Notes under the pieces: model-generated
Database searches by the model: none
The model's input: the letters and a program-made list of their open reading frames with translations, nothing else
What the model was told of the DNA's origin: nothing
From: Bacillota bacterium
GTDB taxonomy: Bacteria; Bacillota; Clostridia; Clostridiales; Clostridiaceae
Length of the DNA: 30,761 bases
Direction: 5' to 3'
Assembly (NCBI GenBank): GCA_023451395.1
Contig: JAEXZL010000172.1
Coordinates: 1 to 30,761 of the forward strand
Shown: piece after piece, positions 1-7,145 of the stretch
How the letters are laid out: the number at the start of each line of letters is the position of its first letter
How positions within the stretch are numbered: the stretch's first letter is position 1
Translations under genes and position numbers: made by a program

Positions 1-193
1 TAACATATACCTGCTTTCCTCGTTCATGAGCATATTTCACACCTTCTATTATATCTTCTTCAGTGAAATTATCAGCAAAAGCTCTTAAATTTAGTCTACT
101 TCCTCCTAGATACACAGCATCAGCACCAAAATCTATTGCTGTTTTAAGTTTATCTAAGTTTCCAGCAGGGGCTAATAATTCTGGCTTTCTCAA
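1..193 (-). CDS. Peptidase U32 family protein, N-terminal part (TrhP/YrrN-like), cut by the window edge
   Basis: Only the first 64 codons are present; the gene runs off the left edge. The translation begins with RKPELLAPAGNLDKLKTAI and continues with GADAVYLGG, the N-terminal signature of U32 peptidase-like proteins. The start is a TTG at 193-191. It is supported by an AGGAGG located 8 bases upstream, inside the last codons of the preceding methyltransferase, and it overlaps that gene's TGA (TTGA). In B. subtilis the genes in this position, trhP1/trhP2 (yrrN/yrrO), take part in 5-hydroxyuridine formation at tRNA position 34, and the neighbouring trmR methylates that base. Assignment to tRNA modification here is inferred from family and gene order, because the catalytic region lies outside the window. 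Confidence 0.85.
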   Translation of the reverse strand, partial: MRKPELLAPAGNLDKLKTAIDFGADAVYLGGSRLNLRAFADNFTEEDIIEGVKYAHERGKQVYV

Positions 194-840
194 AGTTTTA
201 ACCTCCTTCTAGTAACTGCAATTCCATCCCCCATGGGAATTACTGAGGTTATCAAATCTGGATTCGCATTTACTTCCTCAAGATATTTTCTCATTCGTTT
301 AACAATTGTTATTTTTCTTCTTTTTAACAGTTCATTTGTAGCCACCATTCCTCTAAAAAGCACATTATCGGCAATAATTATCCCTTCATCTGAAAGGAGT
401 CTTAAGCAATGAGGAAGAAAATGATTATAATGGCCTTTTCCTGCATCCATAAAAATCATATCAAAGGTACCTTTTATCTCCTGTAGTATTTCTAAAGCAT
501 CTCCCTCTATAACTTCAATATTATTATAACCATATCTAGAGAAATTTTCTCTGGCTTTTATCACCATAGTGGGTTCTCTTTCAATTGATATTATACTAGT
601 ATTATTTCCTAATGCTTCACTCATCAGTATAGAAGAATAGCCAATGGCTGTACCGAGCTCAAGAATTTTCACCGGTCTTTTAATAGTGGTCATGAGTTCT
701 AAAAACCTAGCCGTTTCTTTAGAAACTATAGGGACATTGTTTTCCCTAGCATAGGTCTCCAATTCCTCAAGAATCATATTATCAGTTTTTATTAGACCTC
801 TAATATAATTTTCCATATAATCATAGGTAATTCCAGCCAT
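190..840 (-). CDS. trmR: SAM-dependent O-methyltransferase, probable tRNA 5-hydroxyuridine methyltransferase TrmR
   Basis: A 216-residue class I methyltransferase. The SAM-binding glycine motif ELGTAIGYS is at residues 61-69. A metal/substrate-type acidic motif MDAGKGHY is at about 131-138, and ADNVLFRG at about 157-164, as in the catechol-O-methyltransferase-like family 3. Members next to U32 genes and mltG include B. subtilis YrrM/TrmR, which methylates 5-hydroxyuridine to 5-methoxyuridine at the tRNA wobble position. Start at ATG 840 follows GGAGG with good spacing. It lies 12 bases after mltG and overlaps the next gene by 4 bases, so it is probably co-transcribed with both. The family is certain; the tRNA substrate is inferred from synteny. 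Confidence 0.85.
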   Translation of the reverse strand: MAGITYDYMENYIRGLIKTDNMILEELETYARENNVPIVSKETARFLELMTTIKRPVKILELGTAIGYSSILMSEALGNNTSIISIEREPTMVIKARENFSRYGYNNIEVIEGDALEILQEIKGTFDMIFMDAGKGHYNHFLPHCLRLLSDEGIIIADNVLFRGMVATNELLKRRKITIVKRMRKYLEEVNANPDLITSVIPMGDGIAVTRRRLKL

Positions 841-852
841 TTAAATCCTCCA

Positions 853-1866
853 TTAATATCCAAACTCTTTCTTTTTCTGTAAAAATTCATTGTAATTGTC
901 TGTAAAGAAATGCTTACTACTACTTGGATCGAATAAATAATAAATGTAATTAGTCTCAGAAGGTTTAACTGCCGCTAAAATTGCATCCCTTCCTGGACTA
1001 GCTATAGCTCCTATGGGAAGGGTATTAATTTTATAGGTATTATAAGGAGAATCTATCTCTAAATCCTTATATGTTACTACTTCCTTATGCTCACCTAGTG
1101 CATACAGTACTGTAGCATCTATTTGAAGTTTCATACCAATATTAATTCTATTATTTATTACAGAAGCAATTGTTGGCATTTCAGTAGAATTTCTCGCTTC
1201 TCTCTCAATCATAGAGGCAATTATTATTATTTTTTCCATATCACTATCAGCAATCTGTATCTTTAGTTCTTTCTCAATTCCCTCTATAACCTCTTGGAAT
1301 CTTTGAAGCATCTTTTCGATAATTTCCTTTGCAGTGCTATCCTTTTTAAACTCATAGGTATCAGGAAAAAGAAAGCCTTCTAAAGCATATCTTTTTTCTG
1401 GAGATGGAGTTATATATGAAGGTAGTTCAAAGGCTTTAACTTCTTTTAAAAAGTCCTCAGAGGATACTAAATTCTGGCTTTGAAGAACTTCTGCAATTTT
1501 TTCAATGTCATACCCTTCAGGTATCGTAATTCTCACCAAATTCCCTTCATCATTTCCCTTAGATATATTTTGAAGTAGTTCTTTTAAGGTAAGCTCTGAA
1601 GAAAGGCTATAGTTTCCTGGTTTAATCCCGCCAGCTTCACCATTAATTTTAATAAAAGCCTTGATAAAAGCAGTATTCTTTAGCTGATTATTATCTTTCA
1701 ATTCATCTAGAACACTGTAAAGTGAATCACCCTTGTTTATAGTAAGTTCAATCACTTGGTTTTTCCCTTTAAAAGGATGTTTGGATACAGAATTATAATA
1801 GAATAATACTCCTGCTAGAGCAAGAACCAATAAACCTAATATGCTGATTATGACCTTTTTCCTCAT
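853..1866 (-). CDS. mltG: Endolytic peptidoglycan transglycosylase MltG (YceG family)
   Basis: 337 residues. One N-terminal membrane segment (residues about 5-24, IISILGLLVLALAGVLFYY) anchors an extracellular domain. A LysM-like region follows (about 38-110), then the YceG catalytic region. Family landmarks are LEGFLFPDTYEF at 162-173 and IASMIEREA around 216-224; E221 is the expected catalytic glutamate. NNRINIGMKLQIDATVLYAL is typical of the active-site cleft. MltG cleaves nascent glycan strands and sets glycan length during wall synthesis. A G-rich ribosome binding site precedes ATG 1866. The gene starts 19 bases after typA with no terminator between them, so it is likely in the typA-mltG-trmR-trhP transcript. 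Confidence 0.95.
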   Translation of the reverse strand: MRKKVIISILGLLVLALAGVLFYYNSVSKHPFKGKNQVIELTINKGDSLYSVLDELKDNNQLKNTAFIKAFIKINGEAGGIKPGNYSLSSELTLKELLQNISKGNDEGNLVRITIPEGYDIEKIAEVLQSQNLVSSEDFLKEVKAFELPSYITPSPEKRYALEGFLFPDTYEFKKDSTAKEIIEKMLQRFQEVIEGIEKELKIQIADSDMEKIIIIASMIEREARNSTEMPTIASVINNRINIGMKLQIDATVLYALGEHKEVVTYKDLEIDSPYNTYKINTLPIGAIASPGRDAILAAVKPSETNYIYYLFDPSSSKHFFTDNYNEFLQKKKEFGY

Positions 1867-1885
1867 AATTACCCCCCCATATCTT

Positions 1886-3712
1886 TTACTGCTTACTTCT
1901 GGATATTAATCTCTTTCTTTCAGTCCCATCAAGGATCTTTTTCCTCATTCGTATATTTTTGGGTGTAACCTCAACAATTTCATCTGCATTTACAAACTCT
2001 AAAGATTGCTCTAAAGATAGCTTTGTGGGTGTAGTAAGTCTTAAAGAGTCATCAGCACCTGATGCTCTTGTATTTGATTGATGTTTTCTCTTACATACAT
2101 TAACATCAATATCCTCCGCTCTTGAGCATTCACCAGCTATCATTCCAGCATAAACCTCAGTGCCTGGTTCTATAAATAGAGTACCTCTTTCTTGAGCATT
2201 ATACAAGCCATATGTAACCGCTTCACCGCTTTCAAAAACAACTAATGATCCTCTGCTTCTTTGAGGTATATCTCCCTTATAAGGCTCATACCCATTAAAG
2301 ACATGATTCATTATTCCATTTCCTCTAGTATCAGTAAGGAAATCATTTCTAAAACCTATAAGGCCTCTAGATGGTACTACAAACTCAAGACGAGTATAAC
2401 CATTTACTGCGGAAGTCATATTTACCATTTCAGCCTTTCTTGGTCCTAGCTTCTCCATTACTGGTCCCATATATTCTTCTGGAACATCTATTGTTAAGTA
2501 CTCCATAGGCTCAAGCTTTTTGCCATTCTCCGTTTTAAAAATAACGCTTGGCTTAGAAACCTGGAATTCATATCCTTCTCTTCTCATAGTTTCTATTAAA
2601 ATTGATAGATGAAGCTCACCTCTACCACTAACCTCAAAGCAATCAGGAGAAAGTTCATTTACCCTTAAACTTACATTAGTTTCTAACTCCTTCATCAATC
2701 TATCCCTTAAATGCCTAGAAGTGACGTAATCTCCCTCTCTTCCTGCAAAAGGTGAATCATTAACCATAAAATTCATATTTAGAGTTGGTTCATCTATATT
2801 TACAAAAGGCAGAGCTTCTGGATTTGAAGAATCTGATACAGTATCTCCTATATTAGCATCACCTAATCCACTTATAGCTACAATATCCCCTAAAGCTGCT
2901 GACTCAGTTTCACTCCTCTTTAATCCATCATAGACATATAGATTAGAAACTTTAGTGTTAATCAGCTTTCCTTCATTGTTTATGACTACAACTGAAGAGT
3001 TCTTTTTTACCCTTCCTCTCTCAATCTTTCCAATGGCAATTTTCCCTACATATTCATTTGAATCTAATGTTGTTATGAGCATCTGGAAAGGCTCATCAAT
3101 ATATCCTTTTGGTGGCTCCACATGATTTATTATGGTCTCAAATAAAGGTATCATGTCTTCATTAGTGTCTTCAATTTCAAGTCTTGCAAAACCTTCTCTA
3201 GCTGAAGCATAAACTATTGGGAAGTCCAATTGTTTGTCACTAGCCCCCAGCTCCACAAAGAGATCAAAGACCTCATCTATAACATTTATAGGTCTTGCAT
3301 CCTTTTTATCTATTTTATTAATTACAACAATAGGATTTAAGTCAAGCTCTAAAGCCTTTCTTAAAACAAATTTTGTCTGAGGCATTGGTCCCTCATATGA
3401 ATCTACTACCAAAAGTACTGAATCTACCATCTTTAAAACACGCTCAACTTCACCACCAAAATCAGCATGTCCAGGTGTATCAACTATATTAATTTTTATA
3501 TCATTATAATTAATAGCTGTATTTTTTGATAGAATAGTTATTCCTCTCTCTTTTTCTAAATCATTAGAGTCCATAACTCTTTCATCAACCTTCTCATTAA
3601 CTCTAAAAACATTACTTTGTTTAAGCATAGCATCAACTAGTGTTGTCTTACCATGATCAACGTGAGCTATAATTGCTATATTTCTTATGTCATTTCTTGT
3701 AAAAATATCCAT
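1886..3712 (-). CDS. typA: Ribosome-associated GTPase TypA/BipA
   Basis: 608 residues, the normal family length. GTPase motifs are in order: AHVDHGKTT (16-24), RGITI (56-60), DTPGH (78-82), NKID (132-135). They are followed by the EF-G-like domains and a C-terminal domain with PQRSRGSLV and EPGTEVYAGMI, which distinguish TypA from EF-G and LepA. TypA binds the 70S ribosome and supports assembly and translation under stress or in the cold. ATG 3712 follows GGAGG with 7-base spacing. A consensus sigma-A promoter and a strong hairpin lie upstream (3738-3814), so it can be transcribed apart from rnj. Confidence 0.97.
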   Translation of the reverse strand: MDIFTRNDIRNIAIIAHVDHGKTTLVDAMLKQSNVFRVNEKVDERVMDSNDLEKERGITILSKNTAINYNDIKINIVDTPGHADFGGEVERVLKMVDSVLLVVDSYEGPMPQTKFVLRKALELDLNPIVVINKIDKKDARPINVIDEVFDLFVELGASDKQLDFPIVYASAREGFARLEIEDTNEDMIPLFETIINHVEPPKGYIDEPFQMLITTLDSNEYVGKIAIGKIERGRVKKNSSVVVINNEGKLINTKVSNLYVYDGLKRSETESAALGDIVAISGLGDANIGDTVSDSSNPEALPFVNIDEPTLNMNFMVNDSPFAGREGDYVTSRHLRDRLMKELETNVSLRVNELSPDCFEVSGRGELHLSILIETMRREGYEFQVSKPSVIFKTENGKKLEPMEYLTIDVPEEYMGPVMEKLGPRKAEMVNMTSAVNGYTRLEFVVPSRGLIGFRNDFLTDTRGNGIMNHVFNGYEPYKGDIPQRSRGSLVVFESGEAVTYGLYNAQERGTLFIEPGTEVYAGMIAGECSRAEDIDVNVCKRKHQSNTRASGADDSLRLTTPTKLSLEQSLEFVNADEIVEVTPKNIRMRKKILDGTERKRLISRSKQ

Positions 3713-3737
3713 ATTAATTCCTCCGAAGTTTTACTTT

Positions 3738-3770
3738 AAAAAAAATTGGATACATAGGGTATCCAATTTT
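3738..3770 (-). terminator. Intrinsic terminator after rnj, also the 5' hairpin of the typA mRNA
   Basis: A perfect 12-bp inverted repeat (AAAATTGGATAC and its complement at 3742-3753 / 3759-3770, loop of 5) is followed on the minus strand by a run of T. It sits downstream of the typA promoter start site but ahead of the typA ribosome binding site, so it can end rnj readthrough and also becomes the first structure of the typA leader. Confidence 0.85.
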
Positions 3771-3785
3771 AAATAACCATTATTT

Positions 3786-3814
3786 ATTCTAAGCTTTAGG
3801 CTGTTAAAAGTCAA
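3786..3814 (-). promoter_or_regulatory. Sigma-A promoter for typA
   Basis: On the minus strand TTGACT (3814-3809), a 17-base spacer and TAGAAT (3791-3786) form a near-consensus vegetative promoter in the rnj-typA gap. The predicted start, about 3779, is roughly 9 bases before the terminator-like hairpin. Confidence 0.75.
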
Positions 3815-3832
3815 TATTTACAATTCTATTAA

Positions 3833-5500
3833 TTATATTTCCATAATTATAGGTAATATCATTGGCTTTCTCTTAGTTTTCTCATATAGATAAATTCTAA
3901 GGCCTTCCTTAATTTTTGATTTAAGGGTAGCCCAGTCTTTAATACCTTTTTCTTCGCATTCCCTAAGAACCTGCTTTACTATTTCTTTAGCCTGATCCAT
4001 TAAATCTTCAGCCTCTCTTACATACACAAAGCCTCTAGAAATAATATCCGGTCCAGCAATAACTGAGCTACTTTCTTTTTCAATGGTAACTACTACAGTA
4101 AGTATTCCATCTTGAGATAAATGCTTCCTATCCCTTAATACAATATTACCAACATCACCAACTCCAAGTCCATCTACAAAAACATTGCCACAGGTAACTG
4201 TACCATTTTTTCTAATCCCATCTCTACTTACTTCTATAACATCGCCATTCTCAGGAATTATTGTGTTAGTTTCTGGCAATCCAAGCTTAGCGGCAAGTTC
4301 AGCATGCTGCTTAAGATGTCTAAATTCACCGTGAACAGGCATGAAGTATTTAGGTTTAACCAGTGCATGCATAAGCTTTAGTTCTTCTTGGCATGCATGA
4401 CCAGAAACATGAACATCAGCTAGAGCTTCGTAAATTACCTCTGCACCCTTTTTGAAAAGCTGATTTATTACTTTTGATATCATCTTTTCATTTCCCGGTA
4501 TAGGGGAAGCGGATACAATAACTAAATCACCACGATTTATAGATATCTTTTTGTGATCGTTATTAGAAATTCTTGATAGAGCTGACATAGCCTCTCCTTG
4601 GCTACCAGTAGTAATAATAACTACCTTTTCTGGAGGATATTTATTTATAGCATCAATGCTAACTAATGTATCTTTTTCAAATTCAAGATAACCAAGTTCT
4701 AAAGCAACATTAACGTTATTTTCCATGCTCCTCCCGGATACAGCAACCTTTCTGCCATGTTTATGAGCAGCGGTGATTATCTGCTGAATTCTGTGTATAT
4801 TTGAAGCAAAGGTTGCTACCAAAATCCTCCCCTTAGCTTGAGAGAATATACTTTCGAAGGTATTTCCTACAGTGCTTTCAGACATGGTATATCCTGGTCT
4901 TTCCACATTTGTACTATCTGCTAGTAATAGCAGTACACCCTTTTTGCCAAGCTCTGCAAATCTTGCTAGATCTATTATTTCACCATCTATAGGTGTATAG
5001 TCTACCTTAAAATCACCGGTATGTATAACCACACCTAAAGGTGTATGAATAGCTATAGCTACAGAATCTGCAATACTATGGTTTGTTTTTATAAATTCAA
5101 TAGACATATGCTGAAGCTTTATTACATCCTTGGGGCTTACTCTTATAAGCTCAACGGAGCTCAATAGTCCATGCTCCTTAAGTTTTGTTTCAACGATGCC
5201 TAGGGTAAGCTTAGTACCGTACACTGGTATGTTAAGTTGCTTAAGCACATAAGGCAACGCTCCTATATGATCTTCATGTCCGTGGGTCAGAAAAATTCCT
5301 CGTACTTTTTCTTTATTTTTTATTAAATAGCTGATATCAGGTATTACTATATCAATTCCGAACATATCCTCATCTGGAAATTTAAGTCCGCAATCAATAA
5401 CGATTATATCCTCTTTATATTCAAAGGCAGTGAGATTTTTACCTATCTCATTTATTCCGCCTAAAGGAATAACCTTAATTTTTCCTTTTTCTCTTTTCAT
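3833..5500 (-). CDS. rnj: Ribonuclease J
   Basis: 555 residues. It has the metallo-beta-lactamase motif HGHEDHIG at about 73-80, the beta-CASP region, PVHGEFRHL, and the C-terminal domain typical of RNase J. The enzyme has 5'-3' exonuclease and endonuclease activity in mRNA decay and RNA processing. An upstream ATG at 5506 is only one base from the AAGGAGG ribosome binding site, whereas ATG 5500 (MKREKGK) is 7 bases from it, so I chose 5500. It follows fur by 18 bases and ends at its own terminator. It could be rnjA or rnjB; only one copy is visible here. Confidence 0.95.
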   Translation of the reverse strand: MKREKGKIKVIPLGGINEIGKNLTAFEYKEDIIVIDCGLKFPDEDMFGIDIVIPDISYLIKNKEKVRGIFLTHGHEDHIGALPYVLKQLNIPVYGTKLTLGIVETKLKEHGLLSSVELIRVSPKDVIKLQHMSIEFIKTNHSIADSVAIAIHTPLGVVIHTGDFKVDYTPIDGEIIDLARFAELGKKGVLLLLADSTNVERPGYTMSESTVGNTFESIFSQAKGRILVATFASNIHRIQQIITAAHKHGRKVAVSGRSMENNVNVALELGYLEFEKDTLVSIDAINKYPPEKVVIITTGSQGEAMSALSRISNNDHKKISINRGDLVIVSASPIPGNEKMISKVINQLFKKGAEVIYEALADVHVSGHACQEELKLMHALVKPKYFMPVHGEFRHLKQHAELAAKLGLPETNTIIPENGDVIEVSRDGIRKNGTVTCGNVFVDGLGVGDVGNIVLRDRKHLSQDGILTVVVTIEKESSSVIAGPDIISRGFVYVREAEDLMDQAKEIVKQVLRECEEKGIKDWATLKSKIKEGLRIYLYEKTKRKPMILPIIMEI

Positions 5501-5518
5501 CAGCATCCCTCCTTATCT

Positions 5519-5977
5519 TTATTCTCTTTCTGACTGACACTTACCACAAAGACCAAAGAACTTAACGCTATGGTCCATTATTTTAAAATTGTATTGAGTC
5601 TCAATTCTATTTTCTAAACTTTCAAGAAGATCCCCTTCCACTTCAGTGACCTCTCCGCAGCTGCTGCAAACTAAATGATGATGTCTGTGATTTTCATTCT
5701 CATGTACTAGCTCGTAGCGAGCGCAGCCATCTTCAAGATCTAGCCTATATATTATGCCCATCTCCTCAAGAAGTAATACAGTTCTGTAAACAGTGGCTAG
5801 ACCAATTTCCGGGCACTGCTCTTTAACATCATCGTATATTTCTTCTACAGTCAAATGTTTACCTTCATTTTTTAAAAATCCATTGAGTATTGCTCTTCTT
5901 TGAGGAGTTAGCTTATATCCTCTTTGTTTAAGATTTTCTTTTAGTTTTTGTATATCCTCTAGAGATAAATTCGCCAT
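5519..5977 (-). CDS. Fur family metal-responsive transcriptional regulator
   Basis: 152 residues. The winged-helix DNA-binding part contains LTPQRRAIL (23-31) and ATVYRTV (61-67). The histidine-rich HRHHHLVCSSCG (97-108) and the later CGKC (144-147) supply two CxxC pairs, the structural zinc site of Fur, Zur and PerR proteins. The sequence does not by itself say whether it senses iron, zinc or peroxide. It sits between yrzB and rnj, 13 bases after yrzB, in a housekeeping operon. The start ATG follows AGAGG. Confidence 0.9.
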   Translation of the reverse strand: MANLSLEDIQKLKENLKQRGYKLTPQRRAILNGFLKNEGKHLTVEEIYDDVKEQCPEIGLATVYRTVLLLEEMGIIYRLDLEDGCARYELVHENENHRHHHLVCSSCGEVTEVEGDLLESLENRIETQYNFKIMDHSVKFFGLCGKCQSERE

Positions 5978-5990
5978 ATTCGTACCTCTG

Positions 5991-6254
5991 TTAATTTAAT
6001 GTATTATCTGAGAAAATGGTGCTGTATGCTTCTGACACCAATTCAAATTCCTCTTCATCCTCTACGGTCATTAATGACTCATTTCCATCACTATCAATAA
6101 CTACCTTTAAGGCAATAGCATCACCCTCTTCATCATCAATAGGAGTTACTATAAAGTATTCTTCATCCTCTATATCAAGTTTGGTAATCACTTCAAACTC
6201 AGTTTCTATTCCATCTTCATCCTGAAGAACTATAGTATCAATTTCATTATTCAT
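5991..6254 (-). CDS. DUF1292 family protein (YrzB-like), strongly acidic
   Basis: 87 residues, rich in Asp and Glu with few basic residues. It contains QDEDGIETEFEVI, EYFIVTPIDDEEGDAIALKV and EDEEEFELV, the pattern of the DUF1292/YrzB family that sits between ruvX and mltG in Firmicutes. No enzymatic motif or membrane segment is visible. The function is unknown; the acidic composition suggests a binding partner rather than an enzyme, which is inference only. It begins 3 bases after ruvX with a GAGGAG ribosome binding site. Confidence 0.85.
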   Translation of the reverse strand: MNNEIDTIVLQDEDGIETEFEVITKLDIEDEEYFIVTPIDDEEGDAIALKVVIDSDGNESLMTVEDEEEFELVSEAYSTIFSDNTLN

Positions 6255-6257
6255 AAA

Positions 6258-6683
6258 CTATCTCCTCTCTCTTAAATTCAAATTATCCAAATAACCTTGT
6301 AAAATATATACAGCTGCTAGCTTATCAACTATTCTTTTTCTTTTTTCCCTTGATAGGTCTCCTTCAAGCATAGCCTTGTGTGCTGCTACGGTAGTTAATC
6401 TTTCATCCCAAAAGCACACTTCAATCTGAAGCTTATTAGTAAGATAGTGACAATACTTTACAACCTTATCACCCTGGCTTCCTAGTGTACCATTCATATT
6501 TTTAGGGAGGCCTGCAACAATAAGCTTTGCATCATATTCATCTATATACCTTTTAATTTCATCTGTATCCTTTTCTTTGTTCTTTCTGTGTATTGTTGTA
6601 ATTCCTTGTGCTGTAAGCCCTAGAGGGTCACTAACAGAAACTCCTATAGTCTTATCACCGATATCTAATCCAATAATTCGCAT
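6258..6683 (-). CDS. ruvX: RuvX/YqgF family Holliday-junction resolvase-like nuclease
   Basis: 141 residues with an RNase H fold. Acidic active-site positions are in GLDIGDKTIGVSVSD (D7), FWDERLTT (D93/E94) and RIVDKLAAVYIL (D120). GLPKNMNGTLG at 58-68 is a family hallmark. Proteins of this family are linked to Holliday junction resolution and to 16S pre-rRNA processing. ATG 6683 follows AAGGAG. A hairpin at 6701-6734 separates it from ireB with no room for a promoter between them, so expression probably depends on readthrough or an upstream internal promoter. Confidence 0.93.
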   Translation of the reverse strand: MRIIGLDIGDKTIGVSVSDPLGLTAQGITTIHRKNKEKDTDEIKRYIDEYDAKLIVAGLPKNMNGTLGSQGDKVVKYCHYLTNKLQIEVCFWDERLTTVAAHKAMLEGDLSREKRKRIVDKLAAVYILQGYLDNLNLRERR

Positions 6684-6700
6684 GTGTACTCCTTTTACTT

Positions 6701-6734
6701 AAATAAAAAGTGCCTATGTGGGCACTTTTTATTT
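6701..6734 (-). terminator. Terminator-like hairpin between ireB and ruvX
   Basis: A perfect 14-bp inverted repeat (AAATAAAAAGTGCC at 6701-6714 and its complement at 6721-6734, loop of 6) is followed on the minus strand by T-rich sequence. One arm overlaps the ireB stop codon, and the ruvX ribosome binding site follows almost at once. It could reduce downstream expression or protect a 3' end. Confidence 0.7.
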
Positions 6735-6987
6735 ATTTGATTTCTAAGTATGCCTTTATAACCTCTTCAAGGATTTCATCTCTTTCAAGCTTCCTAACCA
6801 GTGCCCTTGCACCTTTGTGGTTAGTTATATATGTAGGATCCCCTGAAATTAGGTAGCCTACAAGTTGATTGATAGGATTATATCCTTTTTCACTTAATGC
6901 TTCAAAAACCTCGGTTATTATTGACTTTGTAAGTTCTTTCTTACTTCTCGAGAAATCAAATTGCATAGTATTATCGTTATTACCCAT
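6733..6987 (-). CDS. ireB: IreB family regulatory phosphoprotein (UPF0297, YrzL)
   Basis: 84 residues from ATG 6987. It starts MGNNDNTMQFDF and contains EKGYNPINQLVGYLISGDPTYIT and RKLERDEILEE, diagnostic of IreB. In Enterococcus faecalis IreB is phosphorylated on N-terminal threonines by the PASTA kinase IreK and affects cephalosporin resistance; T7 here falls in the matching NTM motif. An upstream in-frame TTG at 7074 would add 29 residues with no family match and was rejected. The chosen start lacks a clear Shine-Dalgarno; a 7-bp hairpin (6998-7014) lies just upstream. No convincing sigma-A promoter was found in the 158-base gap after alaS. Confidence 0.88.
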   Translation of the reverse strand: MGNNDNTMQFDFSRSKKELTKSIITEVFEALSEKGYNPINQLVGYLISGDPTYITNHKGARALVRKLERDEILEEVIKAYLEIK

Positions 6988-7145
6988 ATGATTGCCACTT
7001 AAACAAAGTTTAAGAAGCTTCACCCCCTTGCTATAGTTTGGAAAGCAAAGTTTATTTATTTTTATTATACTCAATTATCATTTTACTTATTCCCAATTGC
7101 GAAATTAACTAATTATATTATAGAACATATTGTCAAAAAAGTATA

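Noticed and set aside
6016..6225. Open frame on the plus strand rich in Ser
   Set aside because: It is the mirror of the acidic yrzB gene (Asp/Glu codons read as Ser codons in reverse); no ribosome binding site or family match.
7080..7140. TTGACA and two TATAAT hexamers between alaS and ireB
   Set aside because: Spacings are 8 and 13 bases, not near 17, so this was not called as a promoter.
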